Source of the DNA: Phytopythium helicoides
Taxonomy: Eukaryota; Oomycota; Peronosporomycetes; Pythiales; Pythiaceae
DNA: 64,000 nt
NCBI GenBank assembly: GCA_024867545.1
Contig: JANFNE010000030.1
Coordinates: forward strand, 682,001 to 746,000
Reading direction: 5' to 3'
A program made the position numbers and the translations under genes. Positions 1 through 11,158 of the stretch are shown here, piece after piece (position 1 is the first letter of the stretch; every line of letters starts with the position of its first letter). The notes under the pieces were generated by a model that was not told the DNA's origin, searched no databases, and was given only the letters and a program-made list of their open reading frames with translations.

Positions 1-2126
1 GGCGGCGACTGCGAAAAGGGAAAACTGAGGCAGCGTGGCGGCCGGGCGGGGCCGCGAACTCACTTGGCGATTGTATGCGGACGCGGCACGAGTGCGACAG
101 CCGCGCTGGCGTACGCAGATTGGGGATTCAACATGCGGCAGGTCGCACTTTTTGGAGGATAGATCGCGCGCGCCAACTTGCGTACTGTATGCGGGCGAGG
201 AAAAAATATACGGTAGCAACAGGCTGCCCGCGCTTTACCGCTGTCGAGGAGCGTAGGGGAAGCTCGGCCGAGCGGTGACGTGCCGGGGGATTGGAGATCG
301 CAGGGAAGGAAGGAAGTGTGGATATATGTGGACGCGTCCCATCGTTAGAGGTGCGATTCGAAGGGTATGCTATTATAAAGGCGTACGCCCACGATCTTTT
401 TTTAGTCTCGTTTTTGCCTTCAGCGGCGGATTTTTTCCATCCTTTTTTTGGCGCTTTTTCAAATCGCGGCAAAACGATAGCGGCCACTGTAAAATGGTGC
501 CAACTATCGCTTTAGAGGTGGCGGATACCACTTTACGAGCCACAACGGGGGAGGTGCAGATACCACCGAGTTGATGAAAAAAAAGACACGCAAGGCGAGA
601 GGAGCGCGGCAATGTGGCGCCACCGAGTAACGCTGGCGTGCTGAAGTGAAGGTGATGTCGATCAGCCAAGCGCTCGCTTCGTCAGTAGCTCCGCTTCTGC
701 CGCCACGCGGCGAGACCGATCTGGCGGTGGAGTTGGGGAGCGCTCGATATGGAAGGCTGGCGGTTGGGTCGGCCCGACAGCAGCAGGCCGATGGTGTGGC
801 GTGAAATTGTATGTACAGTTGTACTGTATCTTTTTCAGGTGCCACCGTTCGAGTGCTGGTTCGTCTGCCGGGACACTGAGCATAGTATGTAAACAAAACT
901 GCTTGCATGCAACTTCAAGCGGAGAGTTGCCTTTGTTCATCTCAATTGCTAGTCACCAAGATGTGCAAACTGATCGGCGTGGCTACAGCTCACATCAGGC
1001 AAGCAGACTGCGAGAAGCTTTTGCTCCCCCCAGATTCTCATAGTGATGATGCCTCGATTCCACATGGCGCGCTGCATCTTGGGATCAACGATCGAGACCG
1101 AGCACGACATGGGGACCACTGGATCTCACCGGGATCTGATGATGTCGGGTGGTCGAGTACAGTGGGCTATCCACTGCGGGATAGTGATCACGATGAGTGC
1201 ATTGTGTTTCACCGGAGCGCCACGATGTGCCAGTGGGCCGTACGAATGAGCTCCGTCTGCGAGGATGCCAGACGTGATCGGCGAAGCATGTCATCAATGG
1301 CACCCGTCGTGGCTCTGATACTGTTGAGATGGCACACGACGGGACAAGGGATTGGGCCAGCAAAACTCGCCTTGGTGAATGGAGTCCGATGCATCGACAC
1401 GGTGTCAGTGGTATCGCGGGAGACGATCAGAGAGAGGGGAAGTGGAAAGTTTGCGGCGACCATCAAGGCAAATTTTGAAGTCGAACTGGCTGGTGGGCAG
1501 GTAAGCTACATAGCTCCAGGCGTGATGTAGGCTGAGTGGTACCTCCTGGGTGGACTGTTGAGGCGGTTCCTACTGGGTAGAGGCGGACGGTAGAGGTGAC
1601 TTGGGATCAAAAAATTTCCCAATGTTTGCCTTGGCAGGCTTGCTGGAGGTGGAATTTTGAGCCGTAACGCGGCTGGTATTGCTCCCATGAACATATCGTA
1701 ATCAGATCTCGACCACGCTTGGCGGCTTCAGGGAGTGTGCATGGAGCATCCGTGCCTCATTACAAGGTCCTCCACACCGGCCAACGCCAACTGCTTGCGC
1801 ATCGAATCATTGTGGCATAGCAATGGCAAGCAGTGATTTTGAAGTACTTGCGTCTCGTAGAAGCCAAAACACAATCGAGATCAAATGGGCGATCATCAAC
1901 GTTTTGGGTGCTTCAACATCACCACCCGAGCAGCTGCATCCGAACTAAACCGTCTCAGGAGACAACGTCTCATGAGTTAATTTCAGAAGGCCGATATTGT
2001 TGGACTCCATCAAGGGAGAGCATCAGCGTCTAATGTTGAGAGCTCATGCGAACATAAGTCTATCAGGCTTTTTTAATAGCTGGCCCGGAAATACGTTGCG
2101 CTCGTGAAGACTCACTCGACCAAAAC
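1..2126. other. Gene-free flank
   Basis: No coding region is convincing here. The longest open frame (907-1530 +) has no recognisable motif, uneven composition and competing frames of similar length on the other strand. Two copies of the core GTACTGTA (182-189 and 821-828), related to the motif cluster at the other end of the window, lie here. The stretch before 2127 is the presumptive promoter of the LRR membrane gene; I see no clear TATA or initiator element. Confidence 0.5.
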
Positions 2127-4277
2127 ATGAATAACTTGTTATTTGAAAAGCTGAGCTGCGTGCGGAAGATGATTGTTCCTGCACCAATGACTGACATGCT
2201 TGCTGCCGTACCACATTCGGGTCGCACACGGCTACAGCTCGGCAATCAATTGGCAATGGCCATGGCGTGGATAGTGGTCATGGCGCTGCATTGGGTGAGC
2301 TTCGCATTCTTCGGAGCGTTAAGCTACGCTTACTGGATCCTTCGCGGGTCCACTGTGCAGGGGTTTCTAGAGGTTTATCAGATCGGGATCCATCCTCAGC
2401 ACTACATCTCGGTTGCTGTTGTCTTTGGGATCGTTGCTGCGATTCATGCTGTCTTCATTGTTCAAATTATTGTGATATCCGTGCGCCAACGACAACCTGT
2501 TTTAGTTGATCAATTGTCATTATCTCGCAGTAAAAAGCGAAACGCGGTGATGCAATCAGTAACATGGATCTACTCGACATTCTTTACACCAACAGGCTTG
2601 CTTGGTGTCAATGGACCGTGCTTCGACCTGCTCATTGTAGTGCGAGAGGTGGTAGAAACGTCATTACAGACGGTTCAAGCATATCGAATGAGTCAATTTC
2701 TAGCGCGAGAGTGGCTAAATCGCTTCTACGTAACGTTACTGGTGCTAAACTGTTGGCTAATGGCACTCGTGCATGCCATTTTTCATCGCACAGCGACCAC
2801 AAAGTACTTTGCGATCCTACTCAGCGACTTTGCTCTCGACTTCGTTTCTTCCTTGGTAGTTCCGTCCGTACTTGTGCTTATCTATTTCCAAGACACGGAT
2901 CTCGCTTCTCGCGCACTGTTCGGAAACCGGTGGCTTGATGATGTCTGGGTGGTCAATGCTGAAAGTGAGTTCCAGCTTGTTCTTGTTGTTTCAGGAACCG
3001 ATGTAGCCATCCGTGTGATGTTTGCACTCAGCATGCTTGGTAACATGAACACACTGAAGCGTTTCATCAATGCGGTAGCTGGCGCAGAGGATAAAAAAGA
3101 ATGGCTTAGGAGATGGAACTCTATTGTACCCGACAATCAGCCAAAAGTACGCGAGGAAAGCTTTGGAGTCACGTCACTAATGAAAGCGAACAACCTCGTC
3201 AAGGACAACGTGATTCTTACCAGATCGCTTCGCATCATCTTTGCAGTGTGGGGTGCACTTATCTTAGCTTTTCATCTCAGTGCTGACTCGAACGAAGTAG
3301 GCTCGCATTGTGTCATGCAATCTCGACCATGGGGTATTTCACAACCATCATGCAAGCTTGTTCTGATCAACTGTTATGAAGACCAAATTGAAGGCTCGGC
3401 TGGCGAGATTGACGAAAAAATCACTCAGTTGTATGCTCCATCTCTCACGAGGTTAATGTTCAGACACTGTCCTGCGCTCGAGATACCTCCACGGATACAG
3501 TCTTTCTCAAACCTTGTAGCGATCAAGGTCTACAATTCGACAATCAGTAGCTGGAGTGAGAACGCATCTATTATTCAAAGGAACCATCCGAGGTTTTCCA
3601 TGCTGATGTTCTTCCGGGTGAACCTGAATGGAGGAAGACTACCACTGGGGCTTCAATCGATTGAATTCCCACAAAGCCTGACATTTGCTGGTTTTATTCA
3701 GTCAAATCTTACCGAGTTACCAGATGACCTCGATACCAAATGGCCACATCAGGCGATACTTCATTTCGATACAACTCAGCTGAATCACATTCCTGAATCT
3801 TTGCTTCGACTGCAACCAAGCAAACTCATTCTCGCAGGAAGCCCGATTGACACAGTACCAGTTGCTGTTTTTGAGCTTCCTACTCTCGATTTCCTCGATC
3901 TGAGCTACACTGGCATATCGAAACTGCCGCCTGATATTGAAACTCCGTCTCGGTTGTTGACATCGATGAATGTTGATGGCACAAACGTGAGCTTCTTTCC
4001 AAAGTGGATTGACAAGTGGCTCAAGTATCCTGGAGACCGTTTGTACTCAATACGCTTGTCCGCTGCAGGCTCTCCGTATTGCTCAGAGCGCCAAGCAATA
4101 TTTGAAAGCAATACGGAGGACTTTACGGCTCCAGATTTTGCGTATGACACCGGGTCGAGGCTAATGAATCCATCGAGAGACAACTGGGTCTTTTTGGAGA
4201 CGACGGTATCGTGTACACCATCTTCAATGTATAGATATCCTGTTCAACTAGAAGACTTTTTCAGCGCATTGCGGTAA
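2127..4277 (+). CDS. Multi-pass membrane protein with C-terminal leucine-rich repeats
   Basis: A single uninterrupted 716-residue frame. The N-terminal half holds hydrophobic segments at about residues 44-72 and 92-120, further ones between about 200 and 310, and a last one near 366-386, consistent with a polytopic plasma-membrane protein. The C-terminal part carries irregular leucine-rich repeats from about 430 to 620, with units such as LDFLDLSYTGISKLP, and ends in a Cys-containing tail. This architecture is an expanded family in Phytophthora and Pythium with no established biochemical role; the LRR face may bind a ligand or partner, which is inference. The ATG at 2127 is the first in frame. 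Base composition is less GC-rich than in the neighbouring reductase gene. Confidence 0.8.
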   Translation: MNNLLFEKLSCVRKMIVPAPMTDMLAAVPHSGRTRLQLGNQLAMAMAWIVVMALHWVSFAFFGALSYAYWILRGSTVQGFLEVYQIGIHPQHYISVAVVFGIVAAIHAVFIVQIIVISVRQRQPVLVDQLSLSRSKKRNAVMQSVTWIYSTFFTPTGLLGVNGPCFDLLIVVREVVETSLQTVQAYRMSQFLAREWLNRFYVTLLVLNCWLMALVHAIFHRTATTKYFAILLSDFALDFVSSLVVPSVLVLIYFQDTDLASRALFGNRWLDDVWVVNAESEFQLVLVVSGTDVAIRVMFALSMLGNMNTLKRFINAVAGAEDKKEWLRRWNSIVPDNQPKVREESFGVTSLMKANNLVKDNVILTRSLRIIFAVWGALILAFHLSADSNEVGSHCVMQSRPWGISQPSCKLVLINCYEDQIEGSAGEIDEKITQLYAPSLTRLMFRHCPALEIPPRIQSFSNLVAIKVYNSTISSWSENASIIQRNHPRFSMLMFFRVNLNGGRLPLGLQSIEFPQSLTFAGFIQSNLTELPDDLDTKWPHQAILHFDTTQLNHIPESLLRLQPSKLILAGSPIDTVPVAVFELPTLDFLDLSYTGISKLPPDIETPSRLLTSMNVDGTNVSFFPKWIDKWLKYPGDRLYSIRLSAAGSPYCSERQAIFESNTEDFTAPDFAYDTGSRLMNPSRDNWVFLETTVSCTPSSMYRYPVQLEDFFSALR

Positions 4278-4692
4278 GACGTCATAGCGATACGGTGTGA
4301 AGTCCATCAAGTAGCATGGTATGCACAAGACTCAATTTTCAAGCGATGCAGGCAGTTTCCTCTCATGTGCATCATTATCGACATGAGGAGACATAAATTA
4401 ATCGTGGCACTCAACCACATGTCGACAAGTCTCCTCTGAATCGGCTCATGAAGGTTTTTTTTTTTTTTTTTTACCACTCTAGCGAAGATCATCGTTTGGT
4501 ATTTGAGTTACCCCAAACGAGATGTGTTCAGAGTTTGGATTCGAGAATTGCGTAAAGGTGCTTTGAGAAATCCTTAACTATCTGCTGACGCGCGCGTTTG
4601 CCTCCAAAAATGGAGAAGCGAGGTATGGCATACCACATTCGCGATATACGCCAATCTTTTCGCAAGTTTCTCGAAACCCAAGAGCTGAGTGC
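4278..4692. other. Intergenic, convergent 3' ends; poly-T run
   Basis: The space between two convergent genes holds an 18-base T run (about 4455-4472) and no supportable gene. It probably contains both 3' UTRs. Confidence 0.5.
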
Positions 4693-5763
4693 TTACTGCG
4701 TCTTCTTGGACTCGAGCTTCTTGAGCGCGCGCTTGCGTAGCGACAGGTGCGTGGCCATGGCCATCTGCAAAGAAATCAAGCGTGTGAGCGTCAGTGTCAA
4801 TAGATTCCTTCAGGTTCAAACCAAAAACTGTAGTCGTAATGACGTACCTTGCTCATGAACCACGTGGGGGCGTTCTCGTAGATCCAGATCTGCAGAGCGT
4901 GCGGCCAGTAGGGCGAGACAAGCGTGTCGTAGCCGAGGAAGGCGACCGAGGCGCGCGCGTAGGTGGAGGGGGAGGGCACGAGGAAGCTGGCGTGGCGGAT
5001 CTTGGCCAGCTTGGTGGACACGAACATGGGCACATGGCACTGCACGTGCACGTTCTTGGCGCGGTACTCGTCGGCGAGGCAGAGCGTGAGCTGCTCGACG
5101 TACTTCTTGGTGGCGCTGTACTGGCTGAGCAGCGGCACGCGGAGGCGTCCGGATCCGGAGCTGACGTTGACAATAGCGCCGCGCTTGCGCTGGGCCATGC
5201 CGGGCAGCACGAGCTTGGTCATGACGGTGAGCGAGGTGACGTTGAGCTTGATGAGCGAGTCGATGCGGTCGTCGGGCAGCTGGTCGAAGAACTGCGGGAA
5301 GTCGTACGAGACGCCGACGTTGTTGAAGAGCACGCCGACGTCCTGCACGCGGTCGAGCAGCGCCGTGATGGCCTGTGCGCTCGCGCGGGTCGTCGATGTT
5401 GTTGAAGTCGACCGGCGAGCACCTCGACCTGCACCTTGGGGTGCTTGGCGAGGATCTCGGCGCGCACCTCCTCGAGCTTCTTCTGCGTGCGGCTCATGAG
5501 CACCACGTTCATGCCCTTGCGCGCCGAGCTCCATGGCCAGCGCCTTGCCGATGCCGTCCGTGGCGCCCGTCACGATGCCCCACGCGCCGAACGACTTGAG
5601 GCTCTTGCCTGGCCGCAGCCAGAAGCGGAACGCGAGGCCGGCGAGGCGAAGCGCGAGGCGCAGCGAGAGCAGCGCGACCACCGGCCGCCACCGCCTGCAC
5701 GAGCGGCGGCTGCGCCTGCAGCTGCTGCAGCGCGTCGCGAGCGTCGGCCACGAGCGCGTCCAT
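4693..5763 (-). CDS. Very-long-chain 3-oxoacyl-CoA reductase (17-beta-HSD12/KAR type SDR)
   Basis: A short-chain dehydrogenase predicted to carry out the first, NADPH-dependent reduction of microsomal fatty-acid elongation. It has an N-terminal hydrophobic anchor, the cofactor motif GATDGIG, the NNVG motif, and the catalytic Ser with YSATK (Tyr-x3-Lys). The start is ATG at 5761-5763 (MDALVADARD). An intron at 4765-4847 (GTACGT...TTTGCAG on the minus strand) adds a last exon, 4693-4764, that ends in KKTQ, a KKXX di-lysine ER-retrieval signal typical of ER elongase reductases. The frame is broken by indels near 5690, 5520 (a missing dinucleotide in a GCGC run) and 5375-5410 while family homology continues, so I regard them as sequence errors. 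Expected length is about 330 residues, normal for the family. A pseudogene is the alternative but less likely. Confidence 0.82.
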
Positions 5764-6835
5764 CGCCAGAAGAGGAAGAGAGAGAGAGAGAGAGTGAGCT
5801 TGGAGAGCGAGTGCGGCGAATGCCAGCCACACGTGGGTACGTCACGCGCGAGTCCTGCGTGACATCATTGCGCGGAGGTTCGAAAACTGTGAGAGATGAT
5901 GTGGGTGAGGCGTGTGATTTTTTGGGAAGGTGGGGAGAAGGGTGTTTTATATATGGAGAGGGATGGGATAGAAGATAACCTTGGGAAATAGATATATCAG
6001 TGGTGATGCACTGGTGAAAAAGCGACCTTCGCGAGACCTCGGTGTGCCAGCGATTCAAGTTGACGAAACGCGTGAGGCTCAGCAACGAGGATTGTGGTGG
6101 GCAGTGGCGTTTGGTCTGTGAGAATCCCAACAACTATCATAGGAGCGGAGAGGAAGGGGCCATCTCGGTGTGGGCGGTAGCTTGGAGGAAGCGTGGCGAG
6201 GGATTGTGTCGTTGCCAGCTAGAGCACCGGTACCAAGTCGCCTCTGGTCTCTTCAAATAGTGCGGCGTGGAGCACATGGGAGGTAGCGAAAGCGAAAACG
6301 TGGCTGTGAGCAGGAACGGCGTTTTCTGAGACGTGGTCGTCCTTGGTGAGGACCTCAACGCGACGATCGACGGTCGTCGGTGTTCCTGTCGCCTCTATAG
6401 AACCCGAGGAGGCATGTCGATGGCAGGCAGCAGCAGTGGAGACCGCGTTCCTGCAAGCTTCATGAATGAAGAAGCCGCTGTAAGCTCTTGGCTGCTGCCA
6501 AGCACTGCAAGCTCCCGTGGACGAATGCGTTGACAAGCCAAGCCGCTTTGACGTTGAAGTGGCCGCAATACAAACCGCTGTCGTTACCTGAGTTAGGTGT
6601 ATCCGTTACATGTTGAAAAAAAAGCTGAACCTACCGCAGCCGGTCCATTGTTGCAACCTGACAATCGTCCAGCACTGGTGCCGATCGTGTGAGGACCCGC
6701 TGGTGCTCTCGTCAGCGGCCGCCGAGCGTCTCCAGAGGCCTCTAGCCCGCTTCATTTGCTGTTTGTGCGCTTCTGCTGCGCGTGGGCACTCGCCTCGTAC
6801 CGGTTTGGGCTCGATCGGCGCAGAACTCGAGTCGC
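5764..6835. other. Intergenic region between divergent genes
   Basis: No supportable gene. A GA-type microsatellite lies just upstream of the reductase start (about 5776-5795). A TTTTATATATGG stretch near 5944 is AT-rich, but a promoter role is unproven. The remaining open frames are overlapping and motif-free. Confidence 0.45.
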
Positions 6836-7483
6836 AATGGGCCGCCGACGGTCGATCGCCAAGATGCTGACCGTCTCGGACGGCTACTGGGGCTTTGTGC
6901 ACCAGAAGCGCTTCTACCGCTGGGCGTACGCGTCGCTGACCGTTCTTCGCCATCTTCGCCGGTGGTTGTGGCTTTCTTCGACATCACCTGAGGCCACGGC
7001 CTACTCCAATTACTTTGACGCCTCCAAGTACACGCAGGGCCAAGGTGGACGAGAATGAGCGCCTGCTGCAGTGGGTCTACGCCTTCTACCCCACGCCATT
7101 GGGCTTCGCCTGGTTCATCGTCTACTTTGGCAAGTTCTTCTGCTGCATCAAGATCAAGCGCCTGCGCAAGGCGCGCAACTACAAGTACAACCTGCTGCTC
7201 GCCTCGCTCGTCATCGCCGTCTTCTACGGCATCGTCATCAACATGGTGCTGCACATGGACCTGAACTCGGGCCCCAAGCTGCGCAGCGCCATCATCACGG
7301 CCTGTCTGCGAGCTCGGCCTCATCTGCATCGAGGTCTTCGACGAGCGCAAGACTCGCAAGGAGCGCCACCGCCGCAAGCGCATGCTGCGCGAGCAGCAGC
7401 AGGCCGAGGAGGCGCTCGAGCGCCGCCAGAAGGAGTCCGAGGCCGGCGAGCTCCATCAGCTGCCTCCAGGGGGCATGCTCTAG
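6836..7483 (+). CDS. Conserved-looking small membrane protein, unknown function
   Basis: I do not recognise this family. The frame opens at the ATG at 6836 (MGRRRSIAKMLTVSD). Read across several apparent one-base indels (about 6945-6990, 7040 and 7305), it gives about 215 residues. Hydrophobic segments are FFAIFAG plus VVVAFFDIT, then TPLGFAWFIVYFGKFFCCI, then LLLASLVIAVFYGIVINMVL. A strongly charged helical tail rich in Arg, Gln and Glu follows (LREQQQAEEALERRQKESE), ending at the TAG at 7481. The charged tail suggests a cytosolic coiled coil. The number of indels in so short a gene makes exact boundaries of the middle part uncertain. Confidence 0.6.
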
Positions 7484-7860
7484 CAGGAATAGTCCCTCTT
7501 CGCCATCAAAATGCTCGAGAGATTCGAGCCTATCTATCCTGAAAATCCAAGTCGCCTTGATTGTTCGTTCCCGCCCTAGTAAGTGTTGTTGCGAGGTGCT
7601 TGATGGCTTGACGAGCTCCACACGAAGATCCATGCCGCAGCGGGTCCCACAAAGCAAGAGCAGCATTCTTCTCTGCATCCACATCCGCCTGGAGCTACCT
7701 GGTCGATGGATGTACCCATGAAAAAGTCGCCGGAGAAATATCCATTTGGCCGCCTTGGAGCATACAAATTTCAAGTCAAAACGGTCCGTCGCGTGTCCCA
7801 CGCAGCATTCCACCATTTTGCAGCAAGCCGCTCATTCTGCAAGTCGCCCAGTTCTGCGTC
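7484..7860. other. Intergenic / 5' flank of the RING ligase gene
   Basis: No gene is supportable between the two plus-strand genes. The stretch presumably holds the 3' UTR of the upstream gene and the promoter of the next. Confidence 0.45.
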
Positions 7861-9498
7861 ATGGGCAACGGTGGGAGCAGCGGAGCGCCGCGGCGGTCGT
7901 CGCTGGCGCAGCGAGAGACGCGGACGCGCTCGGGGCCGGCGGCCATGGCGGCGCGGCCGACGTTGAGCACCGAGATGATCCCGGACCAGTTCACATCGCT
8001 ACCCCAGGTGACGACAGGTGAGACCGTGGAATTCCAGGAGAAAAAAAAAAATCGTCAAAAAAAAAAAAAGAATCGTCATGAGCTGATAGCGTTGGTGATG
8101 GGGAACAGCGCTGCGTCGTAATGGGCTCGAGAGCTGCAACATGATTGTGGGCATCGACTGTGAGAATGGCTCAAATTGTCTCAAGTCGAGGAGGGTCTAG
8201 AGGACGAGATGTTGATGGGGATTTGCTGCTGCAGTCACCAAGTCGAACGAGTGGAGCGGCAAGCGCACGTTCCAGGGACGCTGCCTGCACGACATCGACG
8301 ACCCGAGCGAGTTCAACCCGTACGAGAGCGTCATCGACACGATCGGCCGAACGCTGCGCGACTTTGGTGCGTGGATTGGCTGTGCGGAAGCGGCGATTCG
8401 CGCTTGAACTGACGCATGCTGTCTTGTGCTAGACGAAGACAATGTCATCCCAGTTTACGGTTTTGGCGACGAACTCACGGGAGATCACTCGGTGTTCTCG
8501 TTCGCGGACTTTGCCGCCGGCCCGCGCGCGGGCTTCCCGTTCGAGAAGATCCGCGGTCGCTATCGAGAAGTCGTGCGCGATGTGACCATGGCAGGTCCTA
8601 CGTCCTTCGCGCCGATCATCAACCAGGCTGTCAACATCGTCAACGCCACAGGTGGAGAGTACCACATACTTGTGATCATCGCCGACGGACAGGTCACGCG
8701 GTCCGTGGACGTGCCACCGCACGCTGTGAGCAAGAACGAGAAGGAGACCATCGATGCAATCACGTATGCGAGCCAATTCCCGCTCAGCATCATCATGGTG
8801 GGTGTCGGCGACGGGCCTTGGGAGGCCATGAACTACTTTGACAACTATCTGCTCCACCGTCGCTTCGACAACTTCCAGTTCGTCGAGTATCATGTGCGCG
8901 AGCTCTCTCTGTTTTTCGTCATTCAATTCTTGCAACTAACCAGTTTCCCCATGTAAAACAACAGAAAATCATGGCGCAGTTTCACAATCCCCAGATGCGC
9001 GAGACTCAATTTGCACTCCAAGCGCTCATGGAAGTGCCGGACCAATATCGTATCATCAAGGAGATGGGATATTTGAATCGCCGGCAGCCGTTCCAGTTCC
9101 GCAACGATGTGCCTCACGTAGAGGTGTTTCCTCCTCCACAATCTCCAGTTCAGCAGTCATTCACACAGCCTTTTCGTGTGATCGACCCGATTCCAACACC
9201 GACCACGACCAATGGCCAAAGACCATCGGCACCTTCGTTCCTGGGATCGACGACTGTGGACGCTACGCCAATGGCGACTCAAGCGTACCAGTCTGCAACG
9301 CTTGACCGCCGCACATCATCGGCAGAGCTGGAGCTGGCTCGCATTCAGGAGGAGATGCTTTGTCCAATCTGTGAGGAAAAGCGCAAGGATCTGGTTTTCC
9401 AGTGCGGCCACGAGACATGTGTTAAATGCGGAGAAATGCTGCAAGACTGCCCGATTTGCCGCCAGCGCATCCAGGTTCGAATCAAGCGATATGGTTGA
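7861..9498 (+). CDS. Copine/RGLG-type RING E3 ubiquitin ligase
   Basis: Five exons (7861-8017, 8109-8159, 8235-8366, 8433-8893, 8965-9498) join in phase to a 444-residue protein. It begins MGNGGSS, a good N-myristoylation signal as in the plant RGLG ligases. The copine-type vWA domain spans about residues 50-280. Its metal-site motif DFTKS is split by intron 2 and restored by splicing, and it continues through VIPVYGFGDE and ILVIIADGQ. A linker rich in Pro, Gln and Thr leads to a C-terminal C3HC4 RING (CPICEEKRKDLVFQCGH ... CPICRQRI, about residues 395-435). By family knowledge it transfers ubiquitin at the plasma membrane; substrates are unknown. All introns are 66-91 bp and GT-AG. Intron 1 contains two A-rich runs (8040-8069). 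Confidence 0.92.
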
Positions 9499-9681
9499 TC
9501 CAGAAAGCAAGTGCATGAAAAGAAGACGAAAGTGAATATGATGAGACCTCTATTGATTATTTGGGGAGTCTAGGGCCTCCTCGCGTCCCTCGCCGTTGCT
9601 GCCATCGGACAACCGCGAGATAATCGATCGCTCCTTCCCGATTTCCTTCTACTTCCAGCTCCAGTTGCAGCTCCGCCTGAG

Positions 9682-10800
9682 CTAAGGCGACGCATAGTCG
9701 CTGACGGACTCGGCGCCGCTGTGATCGCGCTTGGCGCCGTGGCGAATGCACACGCCGTTGCGCACAGCACCTTTGTTGCATCCAGGAGCTTGGCAGCGCT
9801 TGCCACCACCATGTGAAACACACAGCGTGCCGCCGACAGCGCTACGAGCGCAGCCCTGCACCTGGCAGCGCTTGCCACCACCATGGGCGATGCAAAGTCC
9901 GCCGAGCAGCGCCGTCTTGGTGCAGTCGGGCGTCTTGCACTTGCGACCACCGCCGTGAGCCGAGCAAAAGCCACCGACGAGAGCCGACTTGGTGCATCCG
10001 GCCTCGCTGCAGCGCTTGCCACCGCCGTGGGAGATGCACAGTCCGCCCTGCTTGGCACTCTTGGTGCACTCGGGGAAGGCACATCGCTTGCCACCACCAT
10101 GGGAGATGCAGTAGCCGCCAGTCTTGGCGCTCTTGGGGCAGCCCTCGGCACGGCAGAAGCGGCTCTGCTTGTGATACTTGCAGAACGTACCAGCGGGGCC
10201 ACGCACCGTGCGGTAGCAGTCCGGCTTGGCGCAGACTGTATTGAGAAGCGTGGTGACGTCCAGAGCGTTCCTGCTCGGGCTCTTGGCAGCAGTCTTTCCC
10301 TGGCTGCTGGTATCTTCTGTCGATACCATGGATGAGGGTCCTCGCTGGCTGCTGCACGTGCTGCTGTGATCGTCGTCAAAGTCTCCGCTGTCGTCGCCGT
10401 CGTCCTCGGAGGCCACGGACGCAGGCTTCATCTCTTCGTCCGAGAGCTCGTCAAAAGTCGAGGCATCGTCCAGCTCGGCCTCGTCCATGCCGTTGACGAT
10501 AAAGCTGAGGCTCATGGCACTTGCAAAGTGGTTGCTGACGTCTTGGTTCTCGTCGTTGTCACCCGCGAAGCGCATGTCGACGCGGGACGGTGGCGGCACC
10601 GCCATGGTGGTTGCGACCTGTTGTTGCTGCTGCGTTGGGAAGTTGCTGTTGTTAGTGTTGCTGTTGTTGAAGGAGTAGCAGTAGCTGCTGGAGTTGGAGT
10701 TCCTGCGATCGTGCAGGGGGAAGGACGGGATGAATGCGGCGGCCGAATCGGCGACGGGGACGAGCGACGGGAGGGGCCGGGGCAGAGTACTCACAGACAT
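9682..10800 (-). CDS. WRKY19-like protein with seven tandem C-x4-C-x9-C-x2-H fingers
   Basis: An intact 372-residue frame. The first half is low complexity, with Asn/Ser-rich, Gln-rich (QQQQQ) and acidic stretches as in transcription regulators. The second half, from about residue 190, holds seven repeats of about 25 residues (75 bp): C-x4-C-x9-C-x2-H followed by GGGKRC, for example CAFPECTKSAKQGGLC then ISHGGG. In oomycete genomes such proteins are routinely labelled 'WRKY transcription factor 19-like', but the WRKYGQK DNA-contact motif of true WRKY domains is absent, so that name should not be read as proof of W-box binding. The start is ATG at 10798-10800. A smaller paralogue lies at 62136-62861 and a probable broken one at 22605-24066. 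Confidence 0.9.
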   Translation of the reverse strand: MSVSTLPRPLPSLVPVADSAAAFIPSFPLHDRRNSNSSSYCYSFNNSNTNNSNFPTQQQQQVATTMAVPPPSRVDMRFAGDNDENQDVSNHFASAMSLSFIVNGMDEAELDDASTFDELSDEEMKPASVASEDDGDDSGDFDDDHSSTCSSQRGPSSMVSTEDTSSQGKTAAKSPSRNALDVTTLLNTVCAKPDCYRTVRGPAGTFCKYHKQSRFCRAEGCPKSAKTGGYCISHGGGKRCAFPECTKSAKQGGLCISHGGGKRCSEAGCTKSALVGGFCSAHGGGRKCKTPDCTKTALLGGLCIAHGGGKRCQVQGCARSAVGGTLCVSHGGGKRCQAPGCNKGAVRNGVCIRHGAKRDHSGAESVSDYASP

Positions 10801-11158
10801 TCGACCGGCTCGGGCGAATGTCTTTCGAGTGGGGTACGAGCTTCGCAGCTTGGGTTGGGAGTTGGGTGGTGGTGGTGGTGGGTTGGAGGATGTTCACGAC
10901 CTTCGATCGGCCGAGAAGAGAGCTGCGAGCTGTGTACGACGCGGAGTCGTGGGCTTAGGATTCCTCACGCCGGAATGGCGAGCAGGAAGAGCTAAGGGCG
11001 CTGTGTATATCTCTCGCAGTCGCCGTCGAGGGTGGTCGACGGGTCCTACGAAGAGATGGAGAGGGCGGCGGCTTGGACACTAAGGACCAAGCGCGGCGCC
11101 AATTCTCGAATGAGACCGACCCGAGCGTGTCATGCTGGACGCGCGCGACGCCGCAGAC

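Noticed and set aside
907..1530. 207-codon open frame on the plus strand
   Set aside because: No motif, no hydrophobic or repeat pattern, and open frames of comparable quality overlap it on the minus strand. The length is explicable in moderately GC-rich DNA.
4455..4472. Poly-T run as a transcription terminator
   Set aside because: In a protein-coding eukaryotic context it is more likely a simple repeat. No RNA polymerase III gene precedes it.
10366..10995. 209-codon plus-strand frame
   Set aside because: It is antisense to the low-complexity half of the seven-finger gene, and its Val/Leu-rich text mirrors Asp/Asn/Gln codons of that gene.
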